A stretch of DNA of 37,358 bases, taken from NCBI GenBank assembly GCA_001931905.2, contig MSJI02000801.1, positions 1 to 37,358 on the forward strand, written 5' to 3'. Within the stretch, counting starts at the first letter, position 1. Every line of letters starts with the position of its first letter. The DNA comes from Cladosporium sp. IMV 00045. Its lineage: Eukaryota; Ascomycota; Dothideomycetes; Cladosporiales; Cladosporiaceae. A model generated the notes under the pieces. The model was not told the origin of the DNA, did not search any database, and saw only the letters and a program-made list of their open reading frames with translations. Shown piece after piece: positions 1 to 9,962 of the stretch. The translations under genes were made by a program, and so were the position numbers.

Positions 1-1738
1 CGATGCCAAACCTCGTGCTCGCTTCCCATATTCGCTGTGTTCGTATGGTATTTCTGCGCAGAAGTAGAAGTAGGTCCGCCGTTTGGCTCACGCAAGGAAG
101 GCTCCACACGACCATCACGAGAGAGGTGGATACCCATCACATGCCCAAGGGGTTGCGTCGCCAAGTTGCGCTCTTAAGTGTCTCAAGGGTTAGCAACTAC
201 TTTCGGTCAATTCCGTCTCCGTGTCATCGTTCTCCGTGAGTACAATCGGTAATCCTACAATCGGTAATCACCGCCTGTAAGTGGTGTTTGGACGTCGCTA
301 CAACAATCGATCTGTGGTCCTTAATGTCGCACCTCGGATCGCGAGAACCGCGAGGCGAGTCACGCGCCGCGGCGTGCATCGCTCGTCCAGTGCTGCATGT
401 CGCTGCAAGTCCTCAACCTTTGGCATGTGTGGTTTTCCTGAATGCAGCGAAAGGTAGCGGCAAGAGACAGATCGCCTCCACTGGCAGTTGGGGAGGGTCT
501 GCGGGTCAAACCTGGAGCTGAGTTCTGGGGTGTTGATGGTGGGAGCCCCAGGGGGATTTCGCAGCATCAGGATGATGCGCAATCTTTTGATGCTGAAAAA
601 GGGCCGACTGCACAGAGACCATTCTGCCCTGGACGTATAGAACGCCATCGATACACCTGTGAAGTTCGTTTGTTCGACGTTTTTCGGTAGCAATCAACGC
701 GCGCGCCATCCTGTACCTCTGCTTCTTGAGGTCTGATCTTCCCGCCGTGTGTTGTGGATCATCGAGACTGGGACTGGTTCCACGTGCTGAGGAGCAGATC
801 ACTCCATATGTTTGGACCTTCTCCAGGTGATCTCGTGATTAGTGTAAGACTGTCTCATGCAGATCTGTGTCACCAACATGGGCCTTTGATATCCACAGTA
901 TCATGTCTCGCATGTGTAGAAGCTTTAAGCTTCAGAGGTGGTCGATATAAGAAACGAAGCCTGTGTGCCTCATGTGTGCCTCAGGCAAAGTCAAATATTT
1001 GCGACAGCCTGTGGATTACATACATCCACGCGCCGTTCTCACAACCGGAGTTTACCAAGACACAACACTATCGATGACTCTGGCCTGCTCATACTCGACA
1101 ACAATAATGACCAATGTTCCAGTTTTGCGCGGCGACAGTAAAGATCTACCATGATCATCATCTTGCTAGTATGAGCTTGCACGACACAGACATAAGATTA
1201 ACTTGGGATATATAGAAGAGGCATAAAATAAAGCGATTCTACACGGATTAAACAGCAATGAACAAGGATGTTTGGTGAGCCTAAGGAATACGAGGGGCCG
1301 GTATAGTCTATCCCCACACGTGCGTTGAGGCATTGAAAACATTCTACTATCACACACAAGCATCTATCGGCTTTGCGTTTGCGCAAACGCTCTCTGGCAT
1401 CTGCTTGTACCGATGCTATCACCAATTCAAAGACTTATTTATACCTAGTAGGCGAACCATGGCACTAAATCAGTCTTCGCAAATACCGGAAAGTTGAACA
1501 AGTTGCTATGCCTTGGTGGCCTTGAAAGATCGGCTAAACAACATACCGCATAGCACACGCGGTTATCTGCAGGCGCGAACAAAGATTCATCACATCTTGT
1601 TTGATACAAACGATTGCTGGTGAAGCACTTTGAGTCTTTGCTTGTCATAGAATCTCAAGATGTCCAAGCACCGCCTTATTATTACAATCTTCACTTATCG
1701 GACCAAAGACGAAATCCGCACTTCAACAATACGTCGCG
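1..1738. other. Intergenic region without a supportable gene
   Basis: Several short overlapping open frames occur on both strands (for example 3-239 plus, 298-693 minus, 1445-1648 minus), but none shows a recognisable family, sensible splice signals or fungal-like codon use. Two near-identical 14-15 base units (TACAATCGGTAATC) lie head to tail at 241-269, and TGTGCCTCA is repeated near 963-985. The left edge could hold the end of a gene lying mostly outside the window, but nothing shows it. Confidence 0.5.
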
Positions 1739-2140
1739 ATGGTTAGGAAAACTCGGCACAACTACAGAGCCATGCTCGACGAGTTCGACATGAACTACGG
1801 CGTCGACGAAACCAGGCTGGATGGCTGGAAACGTCTTTGCGATGACTGTGGTGTCAATGAAGGACCCTCGATCAGACAGTGCAAAAGAGTAAGATACAGT
1901 ATCGGTGGAAGCTCTCGTCGGTAGCCCATGGTCACAATTTCTGACTTTCAGCAGAACCTCAAGCGCGCCAACATCAACATCGTCGACTTGGTCTATGCCA
2001 AAAGACAAGGCAGGATCCCACACCATCACCAGAATCGTCAGGCATTGGCTGTCTACACCTTGTATGAGGGCATGTGGTTTCCAAAGACTTTGGCGAAGGA
2101 GAATGGCTTTTTGAAAGTGTTGCTTGTGGATGTCTTTTGA
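1739..2140 (+). CDS. Small fungal-specific conserved protein (112 aa, two exons)
   Basis: Exons are 1739-1888 and 1952-2140, with a 63-base intron (GTAAGA donor; acceptor TTTCAG followed by another CAG, so a one-residue NAGNAG alternative is possible). The spliced product is about 112 residues. The segment GWKRLCDDCGV, then SIRQCK, then ANINIVDLV, and a C-terminal part with FPKTLAKENGFLKVLL match a family of small Pezizomycotina proteins that I recognise from its pattern (W..LC.D.G..., I.QCKK.L...NVNI.DLV, FPK..AK...FLK.LL). No function is known to me. No signal peptide or membrane segment is visible; the protein looks soluble, basic and mostly helical. The splice joins the two conserved halves exactly where the family is continuous, which supports the model. 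It converges on the reductase gene 124 bases downstream. Confidence 0.72.
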
Positions 2141-2264
2141 TGTGGGAGAAGAGCACAAGATAGATGTGGTTGCCACGGGAGGATCGAAGAATACGAGGAA
2201 GAGAATATAGCGCAACGATGATGGATTCTTCGAAGATCAATTGCAAAGACTCTCAGTGTGTCAA

Positions 2265-3314
2265 TCACTTGATCTTCGTGAGCAGCTTGCCCTGGTTGGA
2301 ACCCTCGAAAAGTCCCATCCAGACCTTAGGCACACTTTCGAAGCCAGCCTCGACAATGTGCTCGCCTTCGTCGCCGACCTGCAGCTTGCCGTCCTCAACT
2401 CCCTTCTTGAGCAGGTCAATAGCCTCAGCGAACTTGGCGGCGAAGTCCAGAACGATGAAACCCTTGATCTCAATCCTCATGCTGACAACCTCGAACCAGT
2501 TCTTCAACCCAGTAATGGCCTCGCCAGAGCTGTTGTAGTTGGAGATCGCACCGCAGGCAGCAACACGACCGTTCCTAGCCATACGAGTGAGCATCAAGTC
2601 CAAGATCTCGCCACCGACGTTGTCGAAGTACACGTCGGCGAAGTCCGGGGTCTCCTTCTTGAGGTCCGAGGCGAAAGAGGCGGACTTGTAGTTCAGGCAG
2701 ACATCGGCACCGAGAGACTCAACCCAGCGGCACTTGGAGTCCGAACCAGCAATACCGATCACACGCTTACATCCGAGCAGGTTCTTGGAGATCTGGACGG
2801 CCATGCTGCCAGTGGCACCTGCAGCGCCGGAGATGACCACTACGTCGTCCTTGGCAGCACGCGCAACGCCGGTCAAACCGAAGTAGGCGGTCAGACCAGT
2901 GAGACCAAGCGCACCGAGGTAGTGAGTGACATTCAGGTCCTTGGGGAGTGGAAGTGCACTCTGGCAGGCGCTTGCGGGGACGACAAGCTGCTCTGACCAT
3001 CCGGTGGGTGCGATCACGACGTCGCCCTTGTTGAATTTGGAGGAGGATGACTCAATGACTTCTGCGAGACCACGAGCGCGCATCACCGAGCCGACCTGAA
3101 CCGGAGGCACGTAAAGACGAGATGGGTCTTCAAGATCGCGAAGCCAGCCACGCTGGGCAGGGTCGTTGGACAGGAAGGTGGTCTTGACCAGAATGTGGTC
3201 GTTCTCCACAGGACCAAGCTCTGCGTTCTGAAGAGTGAAGGTCGCGTCGGGTCCATCCAGGACAGGGAGGCCAGAAGGCCTGTTGCTGAGAATCCATTGG
3301 CGGGTCTGAACCAT
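2265..3314 (-). CDS. NADP-dependent medium-chain reductase (alkenal/prostaglandin reductase-like)
   Basis: This is a single-exon gene of 349 residues, the usual length for the CurA / leukotriene B4 12-hydroxydehydrogenase / alkenal double-bond reductase group (COG2130) of medium-chain dehydrogenases. Near the N-terminus DPAQRGWL (51-58) matches that group. The Rossmann segment ISGAAGATGSMAVQ (161-174) is the nucleotide-binding glycine motif, LGADVCLNYK (201-210) follows at the normal spacing, and YFDNVGG near 229 is the conserved continuation. The catalytic-zinc cysteine set of alcohol dehydrogenases is absent, as expected for this zinc-free group, which reduces alpha,beta-unsaturated carbonyls with NADPH in the cytosol. 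The physiological substrate cannot be read from sequence. ATG 3314 is the first start, and a TATATATA box lies about 170 bases upstream. A role linked to the AsaB-like gene at 4421 is possible, but only proximity suggests it. Confidence 0.93.
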   Translation of the reverse strand: MVQTRQWILSNRPSGLPVLDGPDATFTLQNAELGPVENDHILVKTTFLSNDPAQRGWLRDLEDPSRLYVPPVQVGSVMRARGLAEVIESSSSKFNKGDVVIAPTGWSEQLVVPASACQSALPLPKDLNVTHYLGALGLTGLTAYFGLTGVARAAKDDVVVISGAAGATGSMAVQISKNLLGCKRVIGIAGSDSKCRWVESLGADVCLNYKSASFASDLKKETPDFADVYFDNVGGEILDLMLTRMARNGRVAACGAISNYNSSGEAITGLKNWFEVVSMRIEIKGFIVLDFAAKFAEAIDLLKKGVEDGKLQVGDEGEHIVEAGFESVPKVWMGLFEGSNQGKLLTKIK

Positions 3315-3482
3315 GATTGCCTGGTTTGTGTTGATTCGCTTGAAGTTGAAGCTGGTTGGTGTGGAGACCTTAGGTATCCTATCCGAGTGATTGAGGTTGA
3401 AGTTGGCGTTAGAGCAGCGTTGGTAGATGGCGATTGAATTTAATTGAAAGTGGTAGATCTGTTCAAAGTCAATTGAGATACC

Positions 3483-3490
3483 TATATATA
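3483..3490 (-). promoter_or_regulatory. Possible TATA box of the reductase gene
   Basis: TATATATA lies about 170 bases upstream of the minus-strand ATG at 3314. The element is palindromic, so it could equally serve plus-strand transcription. Only sequence and position support it. Confidence 0.35.
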
Positions 3491-3526
3491 CTGGCTGAAA
3501 AATCTACCTAGGCTCGCTGGGACGAC

Positions 3527-4003
3527 ATGGGGCATCTTGATAGTGACACGACACTTTTCTCCATCGCGAATCATGAAACAGCCGAGGTTCAAATCCACAA
3601 TTGCACAGCTGCTGATAAATCACCACGTACAGGCTTGCCCTCTACGCCCAATGGACCGATGAACCATAATGGTATGAATGATTGTGCAGATATGCAAGCT
3701 GTATGCAGTAAGATTGATCAATTACGGTCGGGCTTCCAATGCTCAGTTAGAACTCAGCATGTGAGGATGGAAAAAAGAAAATGGCTTCTCTCATACATGT
3801 ATCCATGGGGGGAAGTACATTGGACGACACATGCTGCGCGTCTCAAGATAAACGACCAATTGATTGATATCCACAACGACAATGTAAGGTACAGAACGCA
3901 TGGCACTCTTGCTCGACTGACGGCAAAACAAGGTCATCATATATTTCTCAAGGAAGATCCTCCAAGTTTCGAACGCCCCTCGCCCCCTTTACTAAGCTGG
4001 TGA
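3527..4003 (+). other. Unsupported 158-codon open frame in the 3315-4420 intergenic region
   Basis: An ATG-initiated frame of 158 codons starts 36 bases after a TATATATA box. It has no recognisable motif, signal peptide or strong codon bias, and is rich in H, N and T. The rest of 3315-4420 is promoter sequence for the flanking genes. I list it because the length is above background for AT-balanced DNA, but I think it is probably not a gene. Confidence 0.15.
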
Positions 4004-4284
4004 TCAAGCACAGGACAGAGGACCTATTCATTACCACTCACACGGCACTCTCATCCGGCCTATTTCCAAGCCTGCGAGCACGCAATAGCATCGACATACA
4101 TACAGATTAGAAGCGCTGATTTAAGCAGCTGGAAGGTGATTCGTCGACATGCCGTTCTCCGCATTGAAGACAACGCCACAGCCGCCTACGAACTCGGTGA
4201 GACGGATGACGTTTGTCGGTACTTGGTTCTTCGACCTTACAAATACATAGAGTCTTTGAGTATGGCGGATCTCTTAGGTTTGCG

Positions 4285-4292
4285 TATATATA
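4285..4292 (+). promoter_or_regulatory. Possible TATA box of the AsaB-like gene
   Basis: TATATATA followed by G lies about 130 bases upstream of the ATG at 4421. That is a typical distance for a fungal gene with a leader of about 100 bases. Confidence 0.45.
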
Positions 4293-4420
4293 GACCTCTA
4301 CGGAATTGCTTTAGATTCTTGAATTGTTTCACTACATCATCTTCACAACCAAACTCATAGCATTGCGCCAACGAATCGACAACCTCGGCATTACTGTTTC
4401 AAAACACAAGCAATACAGCC

Positions 4421-5290
4421 ATGGCGACCACAACAACACAGACTCAGCAGTCAGTCAACTTTGGCGTCAACTCCTCAGAACCCATAGAGATCCCTCGCGG
4501 CCCCGTCAACACCTCTCTGACTTTCTATGCGCCACCGCTTGATGGATCCGCACCTTTCAACTACGTGGAGAATCCGCCACCTGGAGAGCCTCAGCGAAAC
4601 TACAGCGAAGACGCCCACGAAGTGACAATCCACGACATCCGAGGCCGCGAATCAGAGTATAACTTCGACGTCAACGGCTTTGGTGTGCTCCAGAACCTCC
4701 CAGCCAGTGTAGAGAAGGAGTTCACCGACGACGACAGCATCAAGACGAACTACTACCCTGAAATCGAAAAGACACTGCTTGACAACGTCCCAGGTGCGAA
4801 CAGAATCTTCATCTTCGACCACACAGTCCGCCGCTCGCATCCAGACGCGCCAAGAGCTCCCGTCACACGCGCGCACATCGACCAGACCCGCGCCAGCGCC
4901 GAGCTTCGAGTAAAGTACCACATGGGCGACGAGGCAGAGACTCTCCTGAAGTCTCGCGTGCGACTCATCAACGTCTGGCGTCCCCTCAATGGTCCCGTAG
5001 TCGCTTCGCCACTCGCCTACGCGGACTCGCAGACCGTGCCGGATGACCAGATCGTCGGCGTGCAGCACCGCTACCCGCACCGTGTGGGCGAGACCGCTGG
5101 TGTTAAGTACTCGCCGCAGGGCAAGTGGCACTACCTTAGTGGGATGAAGAACGATGAGAGGATCTTGCTGCAGTGCTACGATAGCCAGAATGGGGCGCGT
5201 ACGCCGCATTCTGCATTCGTTGACCCCAGGACGAAGGAGTCCTGGCCGGGGCGCGAGAGTATTGAGGTTAGGGCGCTGGTGTTTGGTTAA
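4421..5290 (+). CDS. AsaB/CmcJ-like family protein (putative hydroxylase/desaturase)
   Basis: This is a single exon of 289 residues. The protein belongs to the fungal family annotated as 7-alpha-cephem-methoxylase P8 chain (CmcJ)-like, GA4 desaturase-like or AsaB-like, in which oxidative steps of secondary metabolism are found. Visible marks are LTFYAPPLDG near the start (33-42), an H-x-D pair at H152/D154 preceded by the usual HPDAPR-type loop, the core RLINVWRPLNGPV (181-193), YADSQTVP (200-207), VGVQHRYPHRVGET with WHYLSGM (237-242), and TPHSAF (H263) followed by ESIEVRALVF at the C-terminus. H152, D154 and H263 could form a 2-His-1-carboxylate iron site like that of Fe(II)/2-oxoglutarate enzymes; this is inferred from spacing, not shown. 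There is no signal peptide, so it should act in the cytosol. No polyketide, peptide or terpene synthase lies nearby, so the substrate is unknown. Confidence 0.88.
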   Translation: MATTTTQTQQSVNFGVNSSEPIEIPRGPVNTSLTFYAPPLDGSAPFNYVENPPPGEPQRNYSEDAHEVTIHDIRGRESEYNFDVNGFGVLQNLPASVEKEFTDDDSIKTNYYPEIEKTLLDNVPGANRIFIFDHTVRRSHPDAPRAPVTRAHIDQTRASAELRVKYHMGDEAETLLKSRVRLINVWRPLNGPVVASPLAYADSQTVPDDQIVGVQHRYPHRVGETAGVKYSPQGKWHYLSGMKNDERILLQCYDSQNGARTPHSAFVDPRTKESWPGRESIEVRALVFG

Positions 5291-5759
5291 TGGTTTCCTT
5301 TTAAGCAAAGATTTTGTTCTCGGACAAGGAGTTTACAATCTGTAGTGCATTAATGATGACGACTCTCACGTTTATTCTTACGATTTTTGATGCAATTCTG
5401 AAAACTATCTTTGGTCGAGTTGGGTATAGCTGGCAGATGGAGGATTTCGTCTGGTTTAGACGCTATATTTTTACAGTGGACGAATAAAGTCGAATGCTTT
5501 CGTGTACGTGATGGATTTTTGTAGTATTAACAATCATATGGTAGAATAATCGGTTTGCAAAGCAAAACCGGGTTTTGATTCGTGCGGAGACTTCAAGATG
5601 ACCAAGAGTGGTGTTCAAAGCAATTCAATATCGACGAAACGTTCACTTCCAGCAGTCGCCCATAGTAGCAATACATTTGATTCTTTTTTACACACAGCCC
5701 ACCAACGCCACGCTCAAAACGCAAGACGGAAGGAAAGGAACACCGGCGATCTAGAACGC
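5291..5759. other. Intergenic region between convergent genes
   Basis: This contains the 3' ends of the AsaB-like gene (plus) and RPF2 (minus). The DNA is AT-richer than its neighbours, with TTTTTA and AATAAA-like stretches such as CGAATAAAG near 5480 that could be polyadenylation signals. I see no gene. Confidence 0.6.
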
Positions 5760-6807
5760 TCATGCCTCGTCGAGACGGGCCTTCTTGTCGGCGCCATTGG
5801 GGAAGTCGTCGGCGCCGGCGAAGGCGTCCTCGTCGTCCGGCACGTCTCTGCTGCGCTTGAGACCCTTCATCTTCCTCGTCTGCAGCTGGCTGAGGTCCTG
5901 CTTGCCGGTGTGGATGCGGCCGATCTTGTCGCCGATGATGTCGGTCTCGATGTTCTTCTTTGTCTTGGCCTGGGAAGGTGTTAGTTAAAGCTCTGATGGC
6001 ACGCGTGTACTTTGCGTAGCTTACCTCTGTGCTCTTGGGCTTGCGCATGGCCTCCTTCATCATGTCGGTGTCTGCCTCCTTGGTCCTGCCAACCCTGAAG
6101 TCGATTCTGGGGCCCATCTCTTCAACGTCGACCTTAGGCAAGCTTCCTCCAGCCTTCTTTGTCCTGATCAAGTAGCATCGCAGGTGGATCACAGGCTTGA
6201 CCTCCTCATTCTCCTCCTCTTCCACGGAAAAGTTCATGATGTATTGCAGACCCTCCACATCGACCTTCTCAACATCCGGACCCTTGAACAGATCCAGGAA
6301 CATGGATTTCGCAAGGGTGTATGCATTCTCCGTAGGGCTCTCGAATGCGCTGCCGGAGAAAGAGATCAGCGGCTTGAGGCCAACGCGCGCCTTCTCATTC
6401 TTGAACTGTGACAATGTGCGCAGAGTCTCCGGCTCGATCAGGAGCTCCAGCATATCGAGAACCTTCCAGTCAAACATGCGAACGATAGTCATGCAGTGAG
6501 GGCGCTTCTTGCTGTGGCTGGCGAAGACCATCATGGAAGCATCGTTCTTTTCGCTGAAGAATTCCAAGCTCGCAGGGTTCTCGAAGGGGTGGATGTCGTT
6601 CTTCTTGTTGAACTTGATGCCCAAGGGACGCTTGAGAGAGTGCAGGTCGGTCATGACAAGGTTGAGGATCTCCGAGGTCGAGGTGTACTTCAAAAAGAGT
6701 GCGGTGCGCGGGTTCTCGTTCACAAGCGGCGCCTTGTTTTCCAAAAAGCGCTTGGTGCGCGCATTTTTCGGTTTGATCTGGCGGAGGGGTTGTTGTTGTG
6801 CGAGCAT
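5760..6807 (-). CDS. RPF2: Ribosome production factor 2 (Rpf2), Brix-domain protein
   Basis: Exons are 6025-6807 and 5760-5969, with a 55-base intron (GTAAGC donor, CCCAG acceptor). The spliced protein is 330 residues, close to yeast Rpf2. It begins MLAQQQPLRQIKPKNARTKR, the conserved basic N-terminus, and the Brix fold covers roughly 25-235 (LVMTDLHSLKRPLGIKF, NDIHPFEN, MFDWKVLDMLELLI, LISFSGSAFE, GPRIDFRVGRTKEAD). The second exon supplies the conserved tail AKTKKNIETDIIGDKIGRIH and QTRKMKGLKRSRD, which would be lost without the intron. Rpf2 works with Rrs1 to load the 5S RNP onto pre-60S ribosomes in the nucleolus. ATG 6807 is chosen because upstream in-frame codons are not conserved. It is divergent from the glutaredoxin gene. 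Confidence 0.96.
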
Positions 6808-7154
6808 GGCGGCGGTATTGTGGGTGGGAAAGGAAAAGAATGTGGTTTTCGTCTGTTCTGGCCGACGAGTTCTGGATAAACTTGGGCTATAGTAGAAAAA
6901 AGTCGCCCGGACACCGAGATAGCTTGACAGCCTCAGGCAACAATCAACTGTCATCAGATTAGCTTAGATAAGAGCCCCTCCAAGATTCCGCGCGGTTACG
7001 CCATTTCGAATCTTTGCGACGGGCGACCAAATGAATCACTTCAGCAAACCTACTCCCACCTCGCCACAAATACAATTGGCAGCGCAAACAAAAGTATTGT
7101 CGCTGCATCATATATAATCCACGCCTCAGCAGATCGTCTACCGGATTATCCCCC
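6808..7154. promoter_or_regulatory. Divergent promoter region RPF2 / monothiol glutaredoxin
   Basis: This 347-base stretch separates two genes transcribed away from each other, so it must hold both promoters. No strong TATA box is seen, in keeping with housekeeping genes. CATATATAATCC at about 7107-7118, some 40 bases before the glutaredoxin ATG, is the only TATA-like string and is probably in the leader. Confidence 0.5.
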
Positions 7155-8062
7155 ATGGCTTCCACCGTCTTGCCCATAGCCTCCGAGGCCGACTTCGCCG
7201 ACCACACATCCTCTCTGCCCGCCGAGTGCCTCGCCGTCATCTACTTCCACGCACCATGGGCTGAGCCCTGCAAACAGATGGGAATCATCCTGTCCACCCT
7301 CGCCAGCACATACCCCGCCACCAACCCGCCTCAGATTGCTTTCTTCAGCCTCGACGCAGAGGAGGTTAGCGAGATCAGCGAGAACTACGATGTCACCCAG
7401 GTTCCGCTTGTGGTGCTGCAGAAGAATGGACAAGTGGTCGACAGTGTGACCGGTACCGATGCGGGCAAGGTCAGGAACGCCGTGGAACAGCACGTCGGTA
7501 AGCCCGCAGGTGCTGGCAACACTAGTCTTCCGCCTGCGCAGAAGGTTACAAGGCCTCCTCCTTCGGAGAACGAGCCTAGTACCCAGGCAAACGGCGACGC
7601 AGGTCTCTCCAAGTACGCACCTAGTGCAGCAGACTCAACCACGGCGCCGCAGTACACAGGAGAGCAGATGGACGGTACATCAAAGGAGGAGTTGCACTCG
7701 CGACTGGGAGAGCTCGTGAAGGCCGCGCCCGTCATGCTGTTCATGAAGGGTACGCCTTCCGCGCCTCAGTGCGGATTCAGCAGACAGACCGTCAGCCTTT
7801 TGCGCGAGAAGGGTGTTCGCTATGGCTTCTTCAACATCCTCGCGGACGATGATGTGAGACAAGGACTCAAGGAGTTCTCCGACTGGCCTACCTTCCCGCA
7901 GGTCTACGTTGGCGGCGAGCTTGTTGGCGGACTTGACATTGTAAGTGACATGCCCCGTTTCCATCGCCGGACACAGAATGCTAATTATCCTATCAGGTCA
8001 AGGAGGAGTTTGAGAACGACCCCGACTTCCTCGGCGAGTACATCGTCAATAAGCAGCGCTAA
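7155..8062 (+). CDS. GRX4: Monothiol CGFS glutaredoxin with thioredoxin-like N-domain (Grx3/4)
   Basis: Exons are 7155-7940 and 7997-8062; the intron is 56 bases (GTAAGT donor, branch GCTAAT, TATCAG acceptor). The product is 283 residues, slightly longer than yeast Grx3/Grx4. Residues 1-110 form a thioredoxin-like domain whose active-site segment is WAEPCK (W35 to K40), keeping one cysteine, as in this family. A Pro/Ser/Thr-rich linker (about 115-170) leads to the glutaredoxin domain (about 175-280) with LFMKGTPSAPQCGFSRQ and the CGFS site at C206-S209; WPTFPQVYVGGELVGG binds glutathione. The second exon ends the C-terminal helix. Grx3/4 proteins bind a bridging [2Fe-2S] cluster with glutathione in cytosol and nucleus and control iron-responsive transcription factors and iron trafficking. 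Confidence 0.96.
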
Positions 8063-8621
8063 TGTTCAGAGGCAGGCAGTGCCTGGATCTTTGAACCTAT
8101 CGGCGCATGCGATGTTGTGTACGTACCCAACGACTGATATGAAAGTTTATACCGCTCATGGAGCGAATTGAATCTCCTTTGCATGTATCAAATTGCGGTG
8201 ATTATATGTCTTTGTAACAGCTACTTGCGTAAAACTTTCTCTATTCCTCATCGCAATATTTGCGATGCTGATCCAATTTCTCGGAGTTTCGCGAATGATC
8301 CTTTCTATCGTCAGCAATAATCAAGACACCAAGCGTAAGGGAAAAGCAATTACCTAACATTCCTCACTCTGTGATAAGATAAGAGCTACAATTGTTCGGC
8401 GGGCCAATATGCTTCTTCTTTTTCTGGAAATATAGCTGTAGCTACGAGAGCCGAGGTCGAGGGCGAAGATCGACAGCTGCTTCAGGACGATCGTTTACAG
8501 CTCCAAGGTTGCCACACACGATTGACTCCAACGACATATACTGACGTATTATCATTCTAGAATCTAGAGTCTAGATCAAGAACCGGCTTTTGAACTAAGC
8601 AATCGTTCTTCGTTTCTCATC
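8063..8621. other. Intergenic region, glutaredoxin 3' end and cyclase promoter
   Basis: This is 559 bases with no gene. Near the right end, three TCTAGA-type palindromes lie almost head to tail (8555-8577), about 45 to 65 bases before the next ATG, with a TGACGTA CRE-like string shortly before them (about 8542). Neither has other support. Confidence 0.5.
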
Positions 8622-9554
8622 ATGACCACAAGCCTTTTTCGAGTATCTGGTCGCAATGCCTTGAAACTCTCACACGATCCACACACCATCACAAAGCGAT
8701 TCCTAGCAACAGCACCCCAAAAACCCAAGATTGTCGACCTTAGCCGAGAACTGTACCATCGATGCCTCAACCATCCCTTCCATGTCCCGTTCGTACGTCA
8801 AGTCCATACGAAAGACCCAATCCCCATCTCAAGCTCCAACGAACATTGACATCAACCCCCAGATCCAAACGCAATGGGACACGCACCAACCCAAAATCGC
8901 AGGCAACACAACTTTCCGCTCCGCCTCCTACGCCCTAACCATGTCCGACCACGCCGGCACGCACGTCGACGCCTTCAAGCACTTTGGACCGGGCGGCACG
9001 CCAGTCGACGAAATGCCTCTGGAGGACTTCTACACTTCCGCCATCGCGCTTGATCTCTCGCATGTTGAGTTGGGAGCGGCAATTTCGGTGCGAGAGATGG
9101 AGGAGGCACTCGTAAAGGCTGGCGAGGAGATTTATGAAAGAGATACGGTGCTGGTTTACATGGCGTTTAATAAGAGGGTCCATTTTGATGATCCGAGATG
9201 GCAGCATGATTTTCCAGGCTTGCATCCGGATGCTGTTAGGTGGTTGGCTGATAAGGGGTGTAAGATGTTTGGTGAGCTTGCAGTTTCTTTGCTTGGTTTA
9301 GTAAAAGATGTGTTTCCATCGGATCTATTGCTAATAGTCCCATAGGCGTCGAAGCTATTAGTCCAAGCCCCGAGGGCGAGATGAACTTCCAAGCACACAA
9401 CATTTGCGGCGAACGTAAGATGACACATATGGAAGGTTTGGACAACCTGGATAAGGTTGTTGGCAAGGGTCGGTTTACATTTGTAGGGTTTCCTTTGAAG
9501 TTGAGGGGAGGAAGTGGCAGTCCGATTCGAGCGGTCGCGTTGTTCGATCAGTGA
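8622..9554 (+). CDS. Cyclase-family (kynurenine formamidase-like) metal hydrolase
   Basis: Three exons: 8622-8792, 8863-9271 and 9346-9554; introns of 70 bases (GTACGT...CCCCAG) and 74 bases (GTGAGC...CATAG). The product is 262 residues. After an N-terminal extension, KIVDLSREL starts the cyclase fold. The metal-binding motif is H-x3-H-x-D-x3-H, with H87, H91, D93 and H97 (SDHAGTHVDAFKHF; most relatives have Pro where this one has Phe95). The third exon gives GVEAISPSPEG, CGERKMTHMEGL and GFPLKLRGGSGSPIRAVAL, all typical of the fungal branch. The family includes kynurenine formamidase and isatin hydrolase, but the substrate here is open. The first ~40 residues are rich in Arg, Ser, Thr and hydrophobics with no acids near the start, so mitochondrial import is plausible. 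The splice sites restore the family alignment exactly. Confidence 0.88.
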
Positions 9555-9962
9555 GGTTGAATACAAGACTGCGTACGATTTGCTCGTCGAGCTCGATTCG
9601 TGTCGGTCTTAACGTCCAGGCGATTGTCTGACCTTCAAAACATGTCATGTCGATAGTGACAGCTCTGATCCTATCAACGGCACCACTTGGTTCTTTAATG
9701 GTCTCTTGATCCAACAAACTCATATATTAAGTATGCATTCCTGGTACCCGACCGAGCCGACTAGGATCTTGGTATCTCCAATCCAGGTGCTTGGATGCTG
9801 AAATTACCAGGAATGCCCAGTCTTCTGGAATGCTTGAACCACTTGGCTAACAACCTATAGTAAACAGAGTTGATTAGTTATATACCCAGGCAATGCATGT
9901 AAGTATCTTGAAGTGTTATCACGCCACCGGTGACATACGAGACCGCCGTCTGATCTTGCAAC
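9555..9962. other. Intergenic region with CHRD-gene promoter
   Basis: No gene is seen in these 408 bases. TTATATA at 9878-9884, about 80 bases before the ATG at 9963, is a plausible TATA box for the secreted-protein gene. Confidence 0.45.

Noticed and set aside
1691..2215. A 174-codon minus-strand open frame
   Set aside because: It is antisense to the two-exon small protein, whose spliced product matches a known family pattern.
2241..2996. A 251-codon plus-strand open frame
   Set aside because: It is antisense to the medium-chain reductase, which has clear motifs.
3520..3600. A tRNA-like GGTTCAAATCC string near 3586
   Set aside because: The flanking bases do not form a T-stem, and no D-arm, anticodon arm or acceptor stem can be drawn around it.
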